A stretch of DNA of 64,000 nt from JASJBU01 sp039714735 (GTDB lineage Bacteria > Pseudomonadota > Gammaproteobacteria > Chromatiales > Chromatiaceae): contig JBDLIT010000006.1 in the NCBI GenBank assembly GCA_039714735.1, positions 1 through 64,000 of the forward strand. Reading direction: 5' to 3'. Within the stretch, counting starts at the first letter, position 1; each line of letters starts with the position of its first letter. A program made the position numbers and the translations under genes. Of this stretch, positions 17,806 to 25,412 are shown in pieces. The notes below the pieces were generated by a model. It was not told the DNA's origin and searched no databases. It was given only the letters and a program-made list of their open reading frames with translations.

Positions 17806-18298
17806 GAAACACCCTTTCTTCCGAATTCTTAAAGTTATTAATTGAATTCTTATGCATCCGGAATTCTTTCACTTCATAAGAAGTGCTCCCACAGCACACT
17901 ATACCGCAGACAGCTCACACACTGCCCTGTTTGCAAACTATGGTATCTCTTCTAACCGCAGCAACCAAACGATAACCAATCCAAATCGATCTGCCTCGTA
18001 CAAACTGGTATGGCATATCGGAAGCATTCTGGTGGGCTTTCACTGGCTGTTGCCCTGGTGAGAAATTTAACCCAATCTCAAGAGATAGTCGGCGGTATTG
18101 TATCTACTCTACCGCATCATGCTGATGATAATTGCTTAAGCGAATCGGCATGATGATGGAGAAACCACTCGTTCTGAACAGCTCTCACTGAAGCGCATAT
18201 TTAACAGTTGAGAAGCATGTGACCATTGCATTAGTGGATGGCGGGTTGTAACGGTAAAAATTTCTATAACAACCGACTACAAGGAGGTTGTGCAGTGA

Positions 18299-18406
18299 CA
18301 CTGCCATACATTTTTCACCGAGGTCACCAAGAGCGAAGGGATCATCGAGCGCAACAACAGGTTCGACTGCATTTGCGAGACCGGAAAATGTGATGAGGAC
18401 AGCTGA
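18299..18406 (+). pseudogene. Possible frameshifted small gene remnant
   Basis: Thirty-five codons ending at TGA 18404 read like protein with high GC in third positions and a CxCx4C cluster (FDCICETGKCDEDS), but have no in-frame start codon; a stop precedes them at 18296. A perfect AAGGAGG followed by GTG at 18295 starts in the neighbouring frame and gives only 32 basic residues. One indel between about 18300 and 18312 would join the good start to the good reading frame. I have no family match, and a sequencing error is possible. Confidence 0.3.
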
Positions 18407-18440
18407 AGCTTCTCCTCATCATGGTATCCAGAAGGAGAAT

Positions 18441-18457
18441 GCGGGGTTTATTCCCGC
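18441..18457 (-). terminator. Hairpin at the 3' end of the 119-aa gene
   Basis: GCGGG (18441-18445) pairs with CCCGC (18453-18457) directly after the TAA of the minus-strand gene. The loop is seven bases. No T run follows on the minus strand, so this may be a weak terminator or an mRNA end-stabilising stem. Confidence 0.4.
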
Positions 18458-18817
18458 TTATTGATCATACCCGATCCAGTTGTCGGATCTTGAACGCCGA
18501 TCCTGTCCGTAGCGTCTTTCCACACTCATCCTGATATCGATCCTTCGATCAATACCGGAGCGTCTGTCTCTGCTCTTTCGTGGATCGACCACACCTAAAT
18601 ACTCACAATTGCACTGAGGTGCGTCACAACCGTCCAGCGGTAATTCAGGCGCATTTTTGAAGGAATAAATCCTTCCGGCTAACTGAGAACAGGCTTTACA
18701 ACTGCTTCGATGCAGTTGGACACCATAAAATCGGCCAGTCTGGGATAATTTCGCCAACTGGTTTTCAGGTAAAGGCGTATCTCGCCTCTCATCTTTTTTC
18801 TTGAATCCCCATTTCAT
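18458..18817 (-). CDS. Small Cys-rich protein with DRR repeats
   Basis: A 119-aa cytoplasmic protein that I cannot name. It starts MKWGFKKKDERRD and has a cysteine set in its middle (CKAC near 40-43, then CDAPQCNC near 64-71), which looks like a small zinc or Fe-S site. The C-terminal half repeats an arginine pattern: DRRSGIDRR, then ERRYGQDRRSR. Similar DRR-type tails occur in various gammaproteobacterial proteins as far as I recall, but no function follows. It stands alone, divergent from the GTPase locus to its right across a 490-base gap. Confidence 0.65.
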   Translation of the reverse strand: MKWGFKKKDERRDTPLPENQLAKLSQTGRFYGVQLHRSSCKACSQLAGRIYSFKNAPELPLDGCDAPQCNCEYLGVVDPRKSRDRRSGIDRRIDIRMSVERRYGQDRRSRSDNWIGYDQ

Positions 18818-19307
18818 AATCTATTGACCTGCAAAAGTACCCATTTTTAACATGCTCAAGTCATTGAAATTCTTACGACTTGAGAATACCTGGTTAAATG
18901 GTATCGTCATTATTCTGGCGAATACACATACAACGAAAGAATGTTAATTCAGCATGAGTCTGTGAACGACCATGATGCACTCCTGATTTAATATCCAGGT
19001 ATTGTTATTAAGACTAAACCATACTTTGCTATTGAAGTACATCCATAACATAGATCAAAGACACCCCCCTGAGAATACTCTGAATAATCGTTTAAAACCC
19101 ATATCAACCCCAATTCAGCTACTCGTCAGTATTTTTTAAATAGATTTACTAAAGTTTTATACACACCTAGCCGATTTATCCTGATACCAGCGCAAATATC
19201 TTGCTGTACCAGCGCAACTCCACAACGTTCAGAAAAATAGATTCTTATCCCAAGAAAAAACAGGGTTTCTATGCGGTTATTTTTGTTGAATGCGGAACTA
19301 AACGTGA
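18818..19307. other. AT-rich intergenic region before the GTPase locus
   Basis: No gene seen. It holds an 8-bp inverted repeat (CTCAAGTC 18855-18862, GACTTGAG 18877-18884) and, about 90-120 bases before the FimV-like gene, an 11-bp direct repeat that is listed separately. Divergent promoters for the flanking genes must lie here, but I cannot place their -10 and -35 boxes with confidence. Confidence 0.5.
19185..19217 (+). promoter_or_regulatory. 11-bp direct repeat, possible operator
   Basis: TACCAGCGCAA occurs at 19185-19195 and again at 19207-19217, exactly 22 bp apart, i.e. two helical turns on the same face. It precedes the first gene of the GTPase locus. The regulator is unknown. Confidence 0.35.
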
Positions 19308-20066
19308 ATGGATAAACATGTGGAAGCCCCCTCGCTGATTATCAGGTTTAATGCAATCACTGATGAGGTAGAACAACACAGCAGTTTTAAAGCATCTTTA
19401 TTCGATGCGGCATTCCACATACCAGGCAATCCCCGTTTGCAGCTCAAGCTAGGTGATTGGCGCGATAAGGCGGCAGAGTACCTCGATCATGCAGTATCCA
19501 GAACTCAACAAGATCTGCGCAGCCACGTGCAACGTGTATATCTGCATATCGAAAGAAAGGATGAAGATGCTGTCTATGGGGCCTTGGTGGATCTTTTCAC
19601 TATCCTGAAAGAATCGAGTCGACCACTTCGTGAACGCATGCTTAAAGCCTCCCGATCGATCCTTGGCGAAGAGAGGTACAGGTTTCTCGATCAGCACCTT
19701 GATGCGGGTCTTAGGACGACCGATGCAGTACTGCCCTCCAGGACATCCTTGCTTAATAAAGGGCTCAATAGCGCCAGTCAGTTGGTGATGAAACTCGATA
19801 CCCGAGAAATATCACAACAGGATCCCCTCGTTGAGGCCCAAGACCATATCGAGTATGGACAGATAAACGAGGCCCGACAGGTGCTTGAGGACGCAATACT
19901 CAAAGACCCGGGGCGACAGGAACTGCATTACGACCTCCTTGAAATCTACCGACGTACGAATGCCAAAGAGTCTTTTCTGACGATGCGTCAAAGGATCGCC
20001 GCAGATGCCAATCCGGCAGCGGATGCCTGGCGGGAACTGGCTGTCTTTTTTGGTGAGGAGAGCTAA
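19308..20066 (+). CDS. FimV/TPR-like helical protein, first gene of the GTPase locus
   Basis: A 252-aa cytoplasmic protein. The C-terminal part (about 180-245) holds TPR/FimV-like helices: EAQDHIEYGQINEARQVLE, then ILKDPGRQELHYDLLEIYRR, the pattern seen in the FimV C-terminal domain. The N-terminal 170 residues are helical without a recognised motif. There is no signal peptide or LysM. The ribosome binding site is weak, so the start is moderately sure. The next gene begins three bases after its stop. FimV in pseudomonads connects polar assembly and adenylate cyclase; a scaffold role in the GTPase system is inferred. Confidence 0.7.
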   Translation: MDKHVEAPSLIIRFNAITDEVEQHSSFKASLFDAAFHIPGNPRLQLKLGDWRDKAAEYLDHAVSRTQQDLRSHVQRVYLHIERKDEDAVYGALVDLFTILKESSRPLRERMLKASRSILGEERYRFLDQHLDAGLRTTDAVLPSRTSLLNKGLNSASQLVMKLDTREISQQDPLVEAQDHIEYGQINEARQVLEDAILKDPGRQELHYDLLEIYRRTNAKESFLTMRQRIAADANPAADAWRELAVFFGEES

Positions 20067-20069
20067 GAC

Positions 20070-21266
20070 ATGAATCAGCAGTCTAAACCGATCCGGGTGG
20101 CTGCGGTTGGAATGGATGAACGTATGAGAAATGCGTTGCGTCTGTTTTTTAAAGGTCCCTGTAAAAATCTATGCATTCTGGTGGAGGAGGATTCGGCGGA
20201 GACGGGCATTCTCGACATGGACGGATACCACGAGCAGGACCTCTTGGCTGAATATCGGGAACGCCATCCCAATCAACCGGTCATCCTCCTCTCCCTGCAT
20301 GAAATAAACGCCGAGAATGGAGTCTATGTAAAAAAGCCCTTGAAGCCAGATCAATTGATCTCTGCGTTAACCAAAGCGAAGCAAGAAATACGACTTCAAT
20401 CCAGGCAGCGGGAACCGGATACCGAAGCAAAGCCGACTGACTCCGCGCAGCCAAAAATACAGACTCAAGAGATCGAGCATCCACCTAATAAAACTGAAGA
20501 GCAAACAAAACGTGTAAGGAAAAGAGCCACAGCGCCCACAACCCATCATGCCGCAAACTATCTGGAGGAGCAGAGCGCCAAGGTATTGATCGGCACTGCG
20601 CCGGATATCCATCCTGAAGACCCACAACAGCTGGCGAAAGCTGAATACAATCCTGATGATTTTCTCCAGAATCATCTGTTTCGCGCCTGCGAGACAGCGG
20701 ATGACAGAAACCGCTGCGTGCGGATGGATACACCCCGTGGATTGATTGATATCTTTCCCGGCGGCCAAAACGTGTCATTAAAGTGCAGTGATTCGCAGTT
20801 GCGTACACTGTCTGTCGTTCCACTTATCGACAACAGCTTTTCTGTGTCAACCCTGGAGGCCGGTCACAGGCTCCAACAGGATGATGATTCTTCTATTGCC
20901 AATAGAGATGCCTTGTTGTGGAAGACCGCGCTTTGGGCAGCCCGGGGTCGTATACCGGCCGGCACCAGCCTGCATACGCCGGTATTCTTAAGCCGCTGGC
21001 CCAACATGACCCGTCTGCTGTTATTCCCTCATGCACTACGCATTGCCGCCTTATGGGCCAATCAACCGCACTCCCTGCTGGCTACGGCAACTACTCTGAA
21101 TATTCCGCAACGCTATGTCTTCGGCTTTTATAGCGGCGCCCATGCTCTGGGTTTGGCATCAACCGGTCGGCGTACCGTGGATACATTGATAGAACCTGCG
21201 CCTCTGCAGAAAAACCGCCAGCTGGGCCTGTTCGGAAGAATTCTGAACCATTTGCGAAAAAAATGA
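20070..21266 (+). CDS. Receiver-like protein with conserved C-terminal domain
   Basis: A 398-aa protein. Residues 8-110 resemble a degenerate response-regulator receiver: IRVAAVGMDERMRNALRLFF, a possible phospho-acceptor Asp in GILDMDGY, PVILLS, and YVKKPLKPDQL with the usual Lys-Pro. A charged linker (about 115-180) with many Gln, Glu and Lys follows. The C-terminal region (about 250-390) is helical with WKTALWAARGRIPAG and RYVFGFYSGAHALGLA; I do not recognise it. It is coupled to the GTPase gene 12 bases downstream. The receiver may be pseudo-type because its acidic pocket is not obvious. Confidence 0.7.
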   Translation: MNQQSKPIRVAAVGMDERMRNALRLFFKGPCKNLCILVEEDSAETGILDMDGYHEQDLLAEYRERHPNQPVILLSLHEINAENGVYVKKPLKPDQLISALTKAKQEIRLQSRQREPDTEAKPTDSAQPKIQTQEIEHPPNKTEEQTKRVRKRATAPTTHHAANYLEEQSAKVLIGTAPDIHPEDPQQLAKAEYNPDDFLQNHLFRACETADDRNRCVRMDTPRGLIDIFPGGQNVSLKCSDSQLRTLSVVPLIDNSFSVSTLEAGHRLQQDDDSSIANRDALLWKTALWAARGRIPAGTSLHTPVFLSRWPNMTRLLLFPHALRIAALWANQPHSLLATATTLNIPQRYVFGFYSGAHALGLASTGRRTVDTLIEPAPLQKNRQLGLFGRILNHLRKK

Positions 21267-21278
21267 GGCTGAACACAG

Positions 21279-21815
21279 ATGAGTAATCACAAGATTATCT
21301 TTACCGGCCCGGTGGGCGCCGGGAAAACCACAGCCATCTCCTCGATCAGCGACATTCCAATCGTTTCGACCGATGAAGCCGCCAGCGACATGACGAAAAA
21401 CCGCAAGGCGGCCACCACGGTGGCGATGGATTACGGAATCATGAACCTGGATGGAACAGAGCGCATTCATCTATACGGCACTCCGGGTCAGGAACGTTTT
21501 GATTTTATGTGGGACATCCTCACCGAAGGGGGCATTGGCCTTGTACTGTTGATCAACAATTCCCGACCCGACCCTTTCCAGGACATGCATTTTTTTCTCG
21601 ATGCCTTCGATGACTTCATTGACGAGACCCAAGTGGTTATAGGCGTGACCCGCACGGATGAAAGCATCCGTCCCACGATAGCCGATTACCACCTGCAGAT
21701 GGAAGATACCCGATACAAGTCCCCCATCTTCGAGGTGGACGCGCGGCAACGCCGGGATGTCTCACTGCTGGTCGAGGCGCTGCTCTATTCGCTCGATCCC
21801 GGGCTGGTGGATTGA
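21279..21815 (+). CDS. MglA/COG2229-type small GTPase
   Basis: A 178-aa Ras-like GTPase. G1 is GPVGAGKTT (residues 10-18), G3 is GTPGQERF, G4 is the variant VTRTD in place of NKxD, and G5 is near FEVDARQ. The YGIMNLDGTERIHLYGTPGQ region is typical of bacterial MglA-group/COG2229 GTPases, which work with Roadblock proteins to set cell polarity or control motility. A Roadblock/LC7 gene lies 760 bases downstream in the same operon, supporting a GTPase-regulator pair. The G4 variant makes guanine specificity worth testing. Confidence 0.88.
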   Translation: MSNHKIIFTGPVGAGKTTAISSISDIPIVSTDEAASDMTKNRKAATTVAMDYGIMNLDGTERIHLYGTPGQERFDFMWDILTEGGIGLVLLINNSRPDPFQDMHFFLDAFDDFIDETQVVIGVTRTDESIRPTIADYHLQMEDTRYKSPIFEVDARQRRDVSLLVEALLYSLDPGLVD

Positions 21816-21816
21816 A

Positions 21817-22452
21817 ATGACAAAATACCGACTGGCCGACGATCTGTATATCAGCGCCACCCCGGCAGGCGCTTACTATGCCGCCTCCAGCCCCGGAGAG
21901 GACTCTTCCCGGCAATTGCTGAGGGCGTTGCTGCGACAGGAGGTTACCCCATCATTGTCTCTGCAGGGCCTGCAGGAGTGGACAGGTTCCGATGACGACA
22001 ACCAGTCCCTCGAACTCCTCTATCACGCCCAAGGGCTAGGCTGGGTGGAAGGCCTGGAAGCAGAGAGGAGCGCACCCGCCGGCGCCCTGGAAGATATCAT
22101 CCCTGACCTTCTGCCTGACCTGTCTGGAAACGGCAAGGCCCTGCTGGCCGATGACCAGGGATTCTATGTTTCTTCCCAAGGGTTCGCCCACGAGGCCGCC
22201 GAGGAGCTCTCTGCGCTGAGCGCCGATATTGCGTCCCTGCATGATCGCCACCGTGGGCTATTGAGAAACAATCTGGGACTGGGAACCGACGCCTGGGCCT
22301 TGAGTGATGCCGCCGGCAATAGCCAGGTGGGATTCTGGCCCCTGTTTGTGGGTGATCAGCGTTTTGTTCTGGTCGTGGGAGGCATGCCGCATTTCAACCA
22401 AGCGGCCCTGACGACACTCGTCTGGGCCCTGAGCACACGTTACGGAGCCTAA
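21817..22452 (+). CDS. Unknown protein in the GTPase operon
   Basis: A 211-aa cytoplasmic protein with no family I can name. ATG at 21817 directly follows the GTPase stop. Its last 90 residues (ADDQGFYVSSQGFAHEAAEE through FWPLFVGDQRFVLVVGGM to the end) resemble a Roadblock-like alpha/beta arrangement: strand with D-x-G, long helix, strands, C-terminal helix. If so the operon would carry two Roadblock folds. The N-terminal half (LADDLYISATPAGAYYAASS, LLRALLRQE) could be a PqqD-like or winged-helix module. These are fold guesses by eye only. Confidence 0.65.
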   Translation: MTKYRLADDLYISATPAGAYYAASSPGEDSSRQLLRALLRQEVTPSLSLQGLQEWTGSDDDNQSLELLYHAQGLGWVEGLEAERSAPAGALEDIIPDLLPDLSGNGKALLADDQGFYVSSQGFAHEAAEELSALSADIASLHDRHRGLLRNNLGLGTDAWALSDAAGNSQVGFWPLFVGDQRFVLVVGGMPHFNQAALTTLVWALSTRYGA

Positions 22453-22573
22453 CGGCCTAACAAGCCGAACATCAACAAACCGTTTCAACTAGAAATATTT
22501 TTTATGTCAAAAGACGATATCTCAGACCTGACCATTTACGCCAACCATCAATAAACTGAAAAGGAGAAACGCT

Positions 22574-22936
22574 ATGCGTGCAGATATGCTTAATTCAATC
22601 TTGAACGAACTGAACGGGACCTCAGCGGATATCGAAGCGTCCGGTGTGATCTCTACCGATGGCCTGATGATGGCTTCCCAGATGCCTGCCGAACTGGATG
22701 AAGACCGGATCGGCGCCATGAGCGCCGCCATGCTCTCCCTGGGAGACCGCACTGCCCAGGAACTATCCCGGGGCAGTTTGGAACAAGTGCTTATTAAAGG
22801 TGAAAACGGTTATGTGCTGATGACCGGCGCTGGTGATGAGGCCGTGGTGACAGTGATGGCCAAACCCAAGGCCAAGCTCGGCCTCATTTTTCTTGACGTA
22901 AAACGGGCGGCTGAAAATATCACCAAACTGGTTTAG
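22574..22936 (+). CDS. Roadblock/LC7-domain protein (MglB-like)
   Basis: A 120-aa protein that is almost entirely one Roadblock/LC7 domain: N-terminal helix (MLNSILNELNGTSADI), strand-turn GVISTDGLMMASQMP, long helix from DRIGAMSAAMLSLGD, strands EQVLIKGENGYVLMTGAG and VVTVMAKPKAKLGLIFLDV, and a C-terminal helix. MglB-type Roadblock proteins are known GTPase-activating partners of MglA. A good AAGGAGAAA site precedes the ATG. The 121-base gap upstream contains a 16-codon reading frame (22504-22554) that I do not call a gene. Confidence 0.9.
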   Translation: MRADMLNSILNELNGTSADIEASGVISTDGLMMASQMPAELDEDRIGAMSAAMLSLGDRTAQELSRGSLEQVLIKGENGYVLMTGAGDEAVVTVMAKPKAKLGLIFLDVKRAAENITKLV

Positions 22937-23030
22937 ATATGACGTCGATAGGGGACTATTCGGCCTCACCGGGGAGTTTCGATATAGTTTACGCCCCCAC
23001 GATGACAATTTTGACAAAGGAGATTGAGTA

Positions 23031-23390
23031 ATGGCAGGAAAGGCATTCTTTTTTCAACGCATGAACGACCATGTACAGTATCTGAAAAAGATTCAGGCGA
23101 CCCTTGATGGAAAGGGGGATTTTCAGGGGACGGATTTCCAGGAGTGCAAACTTGGAAAGTGGCTCTATGACGAGGGACCTGAAGAGGCATCCGCCATCAG
23201 CGCCGAAACGAAGAGCTTATTCGATACGCTGCTCGAACCACATCAGCGTTTCCATGATGCGAGCCACGAGGCGTTACAAAAGCACCGGGATGGCGACAGC
23301 GAGGGTGCTAAAGATGCGGTAACAGAGATGCTCAAGCTCTCGAATGTACTGATCAACATCTTGTTAGAACTGGACAAGTTGTCAAATTAA
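23031..23390 (+). CDS. Stand-alone CZB (chemoreceptor zinc-binding) domain protein
   Basis: A 119-aa protein consisting of one CZB domain. The zinc ligands expected for the family are visible: His14 (NDHVQYL), Cys39 in CKLGKW, and His71/His75 in EPHQRFH. CZB domains usually sit at the end of chemoreceptors or diguanylate cyclases such as DgcZ and respond to zinc or hypochlorous acid. Here the domain is free-standing, 94 bases after the Roadblock gene, and preceded by AAGGAG. It could give the GTPase system a zinc or oxidant input. That function is inferred. Confidence 0.88.
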   Translation: MAGKAFFFQRMNDHVQYLKKIQATLDGKGDFQGTDFQECKLGKWLYDEGPEEASAISAETKSLFDTLLEPHQRFHDASHEALQKHRDGDSEGAKDAVTEMLKLSNVLINILLELDKLSN

Positions 23391-23424
23391 AAACAGTCCA
23401 GAAAGGCACAGCAGATTTTCCGTA

Positions 23425-23454
23425 TTGTAAAAGTCCATGGAAGGGCTTTTACAA
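23425..23454 (+). terminator. Hairpin after the GTPase operon
   Basis: TTGTAAAAGTCC (23425-23436) pairs with GGGCTTTTACAA (23443-23454) around a six-base loop, with one T-G pair. It starts 35 bases after the CZB stop. The T-rich part lies inside the stem, so termination is likely but not certain. Confidence 0.55.
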
Positions 23455-23664
23455 CAACCTTCACATGACCGGCCGTTGCGACCTGAAAGGATATTCCAAG
23501 ATATCCCTTGAACCGCACGCAGATAAGCAATACCGCTCTGCGAACAAATCAACCACCGATCGATGCGGTTCGTTTGCACTCACCACATCATTCCACGCGC
23601 TCTCTGAGATCGCATATCCGCCATTGGTAACCTCCGCTTCCTCCTGTTTATTTGGTTGAAAGCC

Positions 23665-23709
23665 TTGACACTCTGAAAAACAGAGTTATATTACTCTGTA
23701 ATTCAGAGT
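23665..23709 (+). promoter_or_regulatory. Sigma-70 promoter covered by two 17-bp palindromic operators
   Basis: TTGACA (23665-23670) and TATATT (23687-23692) are spaced by 16 bp, a near-consensus promoter. Two copies of the palindrome ACTCTG-N5-CAGAGT occur at 23670-23686 and 23693-23709, 23 bp apart; one fills the spacer and the other covers the region just after the -10 box. This layout fits tight repression of the membrane-protein gene, possibly by the winged-helix regulator encoded at 25032. Confidence 0.75.
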
Positions 23710-23734
23710 TAAAAAGTATGGACGAATTTGAGAC

Positions 23735-24787
23735 ATGACTACTCCCCTGCAAAATAACGGACAGGACCAACTCAGGTCCATCCACAATATGCTGGCTTCC
23801 GGGCATGCCAGCGTGCACCTCGAAAGACATACCTTCTTTCTCTGGGGGCTATCGGCGGCATTCCTCATTCTGTTCGTACCGGAACTCTTCTCCCAGGAGA
23901 GATTCAGCGAGCCGTTCTCACGCATGCTGTGGCAAAACAGCTTTATCTCACTGGTACTCATCGGTGCTGGGATCCTCGACTATCGGCTGACTGCTCAGCG
24001 ACGCCGCGCCAGGGATGAAAGCCTCTCCTTCGTGCAGAAACAGCTGACCAAGGTGTGGTGGATGCTGATCGCCCTGATTGTGGTGATCAACATCGGTATG
24101 AACCTGTATGGCGGCGGCTCCCTGTTCTATGGCATCACCCTGGTGCTGATCGGCATCGGTATCTATATCCATGGCCTCTTCTCCCGCCAGATGTTGAGCT
24201 GGGGGGGTGGCCTGCTCATACTGCTTGGGCTTGCACTGCTCGCAACCTCGCCAGAGATCAATAAACAGGAGTGGATCGCCGCCAGCGCCTTTGGTATCGG
24301 CTTGCCTACGCTCTCCATTCTGGTCAACCGAACGTCTGTCACCACGGGACGCCGGGAGCTGTTTCTCAGTCTGCTCTGGCTCGGGCTGGTGTTGAGCCCG
24401 GCGACCGTCGCCATCAATCTTACCAACCAGATCAGTTACGCTGACTGGCCGGAGGTGTCCCTGGATGAATATCTCAAAGGCTATGGAACCCAGCACGATA
24501 AAGGCCTGATCCTGACTCTCCCCGCCGGCACTCATGTACCTCTGAATATCAAGCTCGAAGGCGACACCCTCGCGCCAATCAATCAAACCACACTACAGAT
24601 GCAGGTCATACGTCCCGTCTCCATTCCGATCATCGCGGGAGAAGTGGAAAACCGGGTGCGCATCGGCGAGGGCCGCTGGAAGCCCGGCTATGCCTACCGC
24701 ATCCGGGATTGGCAGGTCTCCAGCCATCTGGCGGCGGAAAGCGGTCCGCAACTGAACCTTAGCCTGAAACTGCAATTCGAGGAGTAA
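23735..24787 (+). CDS. Multi-pass membrane protein of unknown function
   Basis: A 350-aa protein with about seven hydrophobic helices between residues 33 and 235 (for example FFLWGLSAAFLILFVPELF, WWMLIALIVVINIGMNLY, ITLVLIGIGIYIHGLF) and a soluble C-terminal domain (about 240-350) rich in strands, probably outside the cytoplasm. I do not recognise the family. The promoter upstream is near consensus and covered by two operators, so expression is probably low until induced. A winged-helix regulator gene lies 244 bases downstream, and I infer that it controls this gene. Confidence 0.72.
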   Translation: MTTPLQNNGQDQLRSIHNMLASGHASVHLERHTFFLWGLSAAFLILFVPELFSQERFSEPFSRMLWQNSFISLVLIGAGILDYRLTAQRRRARDESLSFVQKQLTKVWWMLIALIVVINIGMNLYGGGSLFYGITLVLIGIGIYIHGLFSRQMLSWGGGLLILLGLALLATSPEINKQEWIAASAFGIGLPTLSILVNRTSVTTGRRELFLSLLWLGLVLSPATVAINLTNQISYADWPEVSLDEYLKGYGTQHDKGLILTLPAGTHVPLNIKLEGDTLAPINQTTLQMQVIRPVSIPIIAGEVENRVRIGEGRWKPGYAYRIRDWQVSSHLAAESGPQLNLSLKLQFEE

Positions 24788-24890
24788 TCATCCTAGATTC
24801 CTCAATTGACCGCTCCATTCTACTGTTAACGAGTTAAAATTATGTTTGTTTTGTTCGCTAGACACCTTCACCCACTGAGTGAATCACGCT

Positions 24891-25010
24891 ATGGGGTAGA
24901 TTGCACGCTTGTGGCGGCACATGTCTGTGTTACAACTCCTTGGAATAGAATAACTATTCCGCGTCATTGTGCCTTGACCTGCACCACCACAAACGCACAC
25001 TCTACCCCAT
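24891..25010. repeat. Symmetric 120-bp inverted-repeat element (MITE- or REP-like)
   Basis: Outer arms begin with ATGGGGTAGA (24891-24900) and end with TCTACCCCAT (25001-25010). Imperfect pairing continues inward for about 31 bp, including TTGTGG against CCACAA. An inner hairpin GGAATAG/CTATTCC (24942-24960) sits at the same centre. It ends 21 bases before the regulator start. It may be a miniature transposable element, or a structured leader of the regulator mRNA. Confidence 0.6.
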
Positions 25011-25031
25011 CCAACTGAGGATTCTAGGATC

Positions 25032-25388
25032 ATGACTCAGCTTGACCTGGACCCCCTGCTGCATCAGCCGATTAGGACCCGCCTGACCGCCTATCTGGCG
25101 GCCAGGGGGGAGACCACCTTCACCGAACTGAAGCAGGTGCTGGAGGTTACTGACGGCAATCTCGAAGGCCACATCAAGAAGCTGCTGGCCGCCGGTTATC
25201 TGTTGGCCAATAAACAGCGCGGTAAGGGCAGACCACAAACACTCTACCTGTTATCCGAACAGGGTCTGCAAGCACTCCAGACATATGTTCATACCCTGCA
25301 GGCCCTGTTTCCGGAGCAGCAAACCACGCAGGAACAAGACACGACGGAACCTGTGGATTTCTCCGGCACAAAACCACAAACAATCTGA
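25032..25388 (+). CDS. Winged-helix transcriptional regulator
   Basis: A 118-aa protein with a winged-helix fold of the MarR/PadR-like HTH_34 type: DPLLHQPIRTRLTAYLAARG, the recognition region TFTELKQVLEVTDGNLEGHIKKL, and the wing AGYLLANKQRGKGRPQTLYLLSEQG. There is no ligand-binding domain. Such small regulators are often encoded beside a membrane protein that they repress. The two ACTCTG-N5-CAGAGT palindromes before the membrane-protein gene are candidate targets; this link is inferred. Confidence 0.85.
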   Translation: MTQLDLDPLLHQPIRTRLTAYLAARGETTFTELKQVLEVTDGNLEGHIKKLLAAGYLLANKQRGKGRPQTLYLLSEQGLQALQTYVHTLQALFPEQQTTQEQDTTEPVDFSGTKPQTI

Positions 25389-25412
25389 ATCACTCAACGC
25401 AAGGAGCTCTCA

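Larger units (their letters stand above)
17806..18457. other. Intergenic region upstream of the exopolysaccharide operon
   Basis: No convincing intact gene. Just upstream of the BcsB-like gene, GAATTCTT occurs three times in 45 bases (GAATTC at 17823, 17844 and 17861), a possible operator cluster. An 8-bp inverted repeat (CATCATGC 18115-18122, GCATGATG 18148-18155) flanks a GCTTAAGC palindrome. The right end holds a possible broken small gene (separate entry). Confidence 0.5.
23391..23734. other. Intergenic region between CZB gene and membrane-protein gene
   Basis: No gene seen. It contains a terminator-like hairpin near its left end and a strong operator-covered promoter at its right end, both listed separately. 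Confidence 0.6.

Noticed and set aside
17852..18061. A 69-codon open frame upstream of the BcsB-like gene
   Set aside because: No ribosome site, unnatural composition, and it lies in an AT-rich control region.
22504..22554. A 16-codon frame between the unknown gene and the Roadblock gene
   Set aside because: Too short to support and without a ribosome site; mentioned only in the Roadblock entry.
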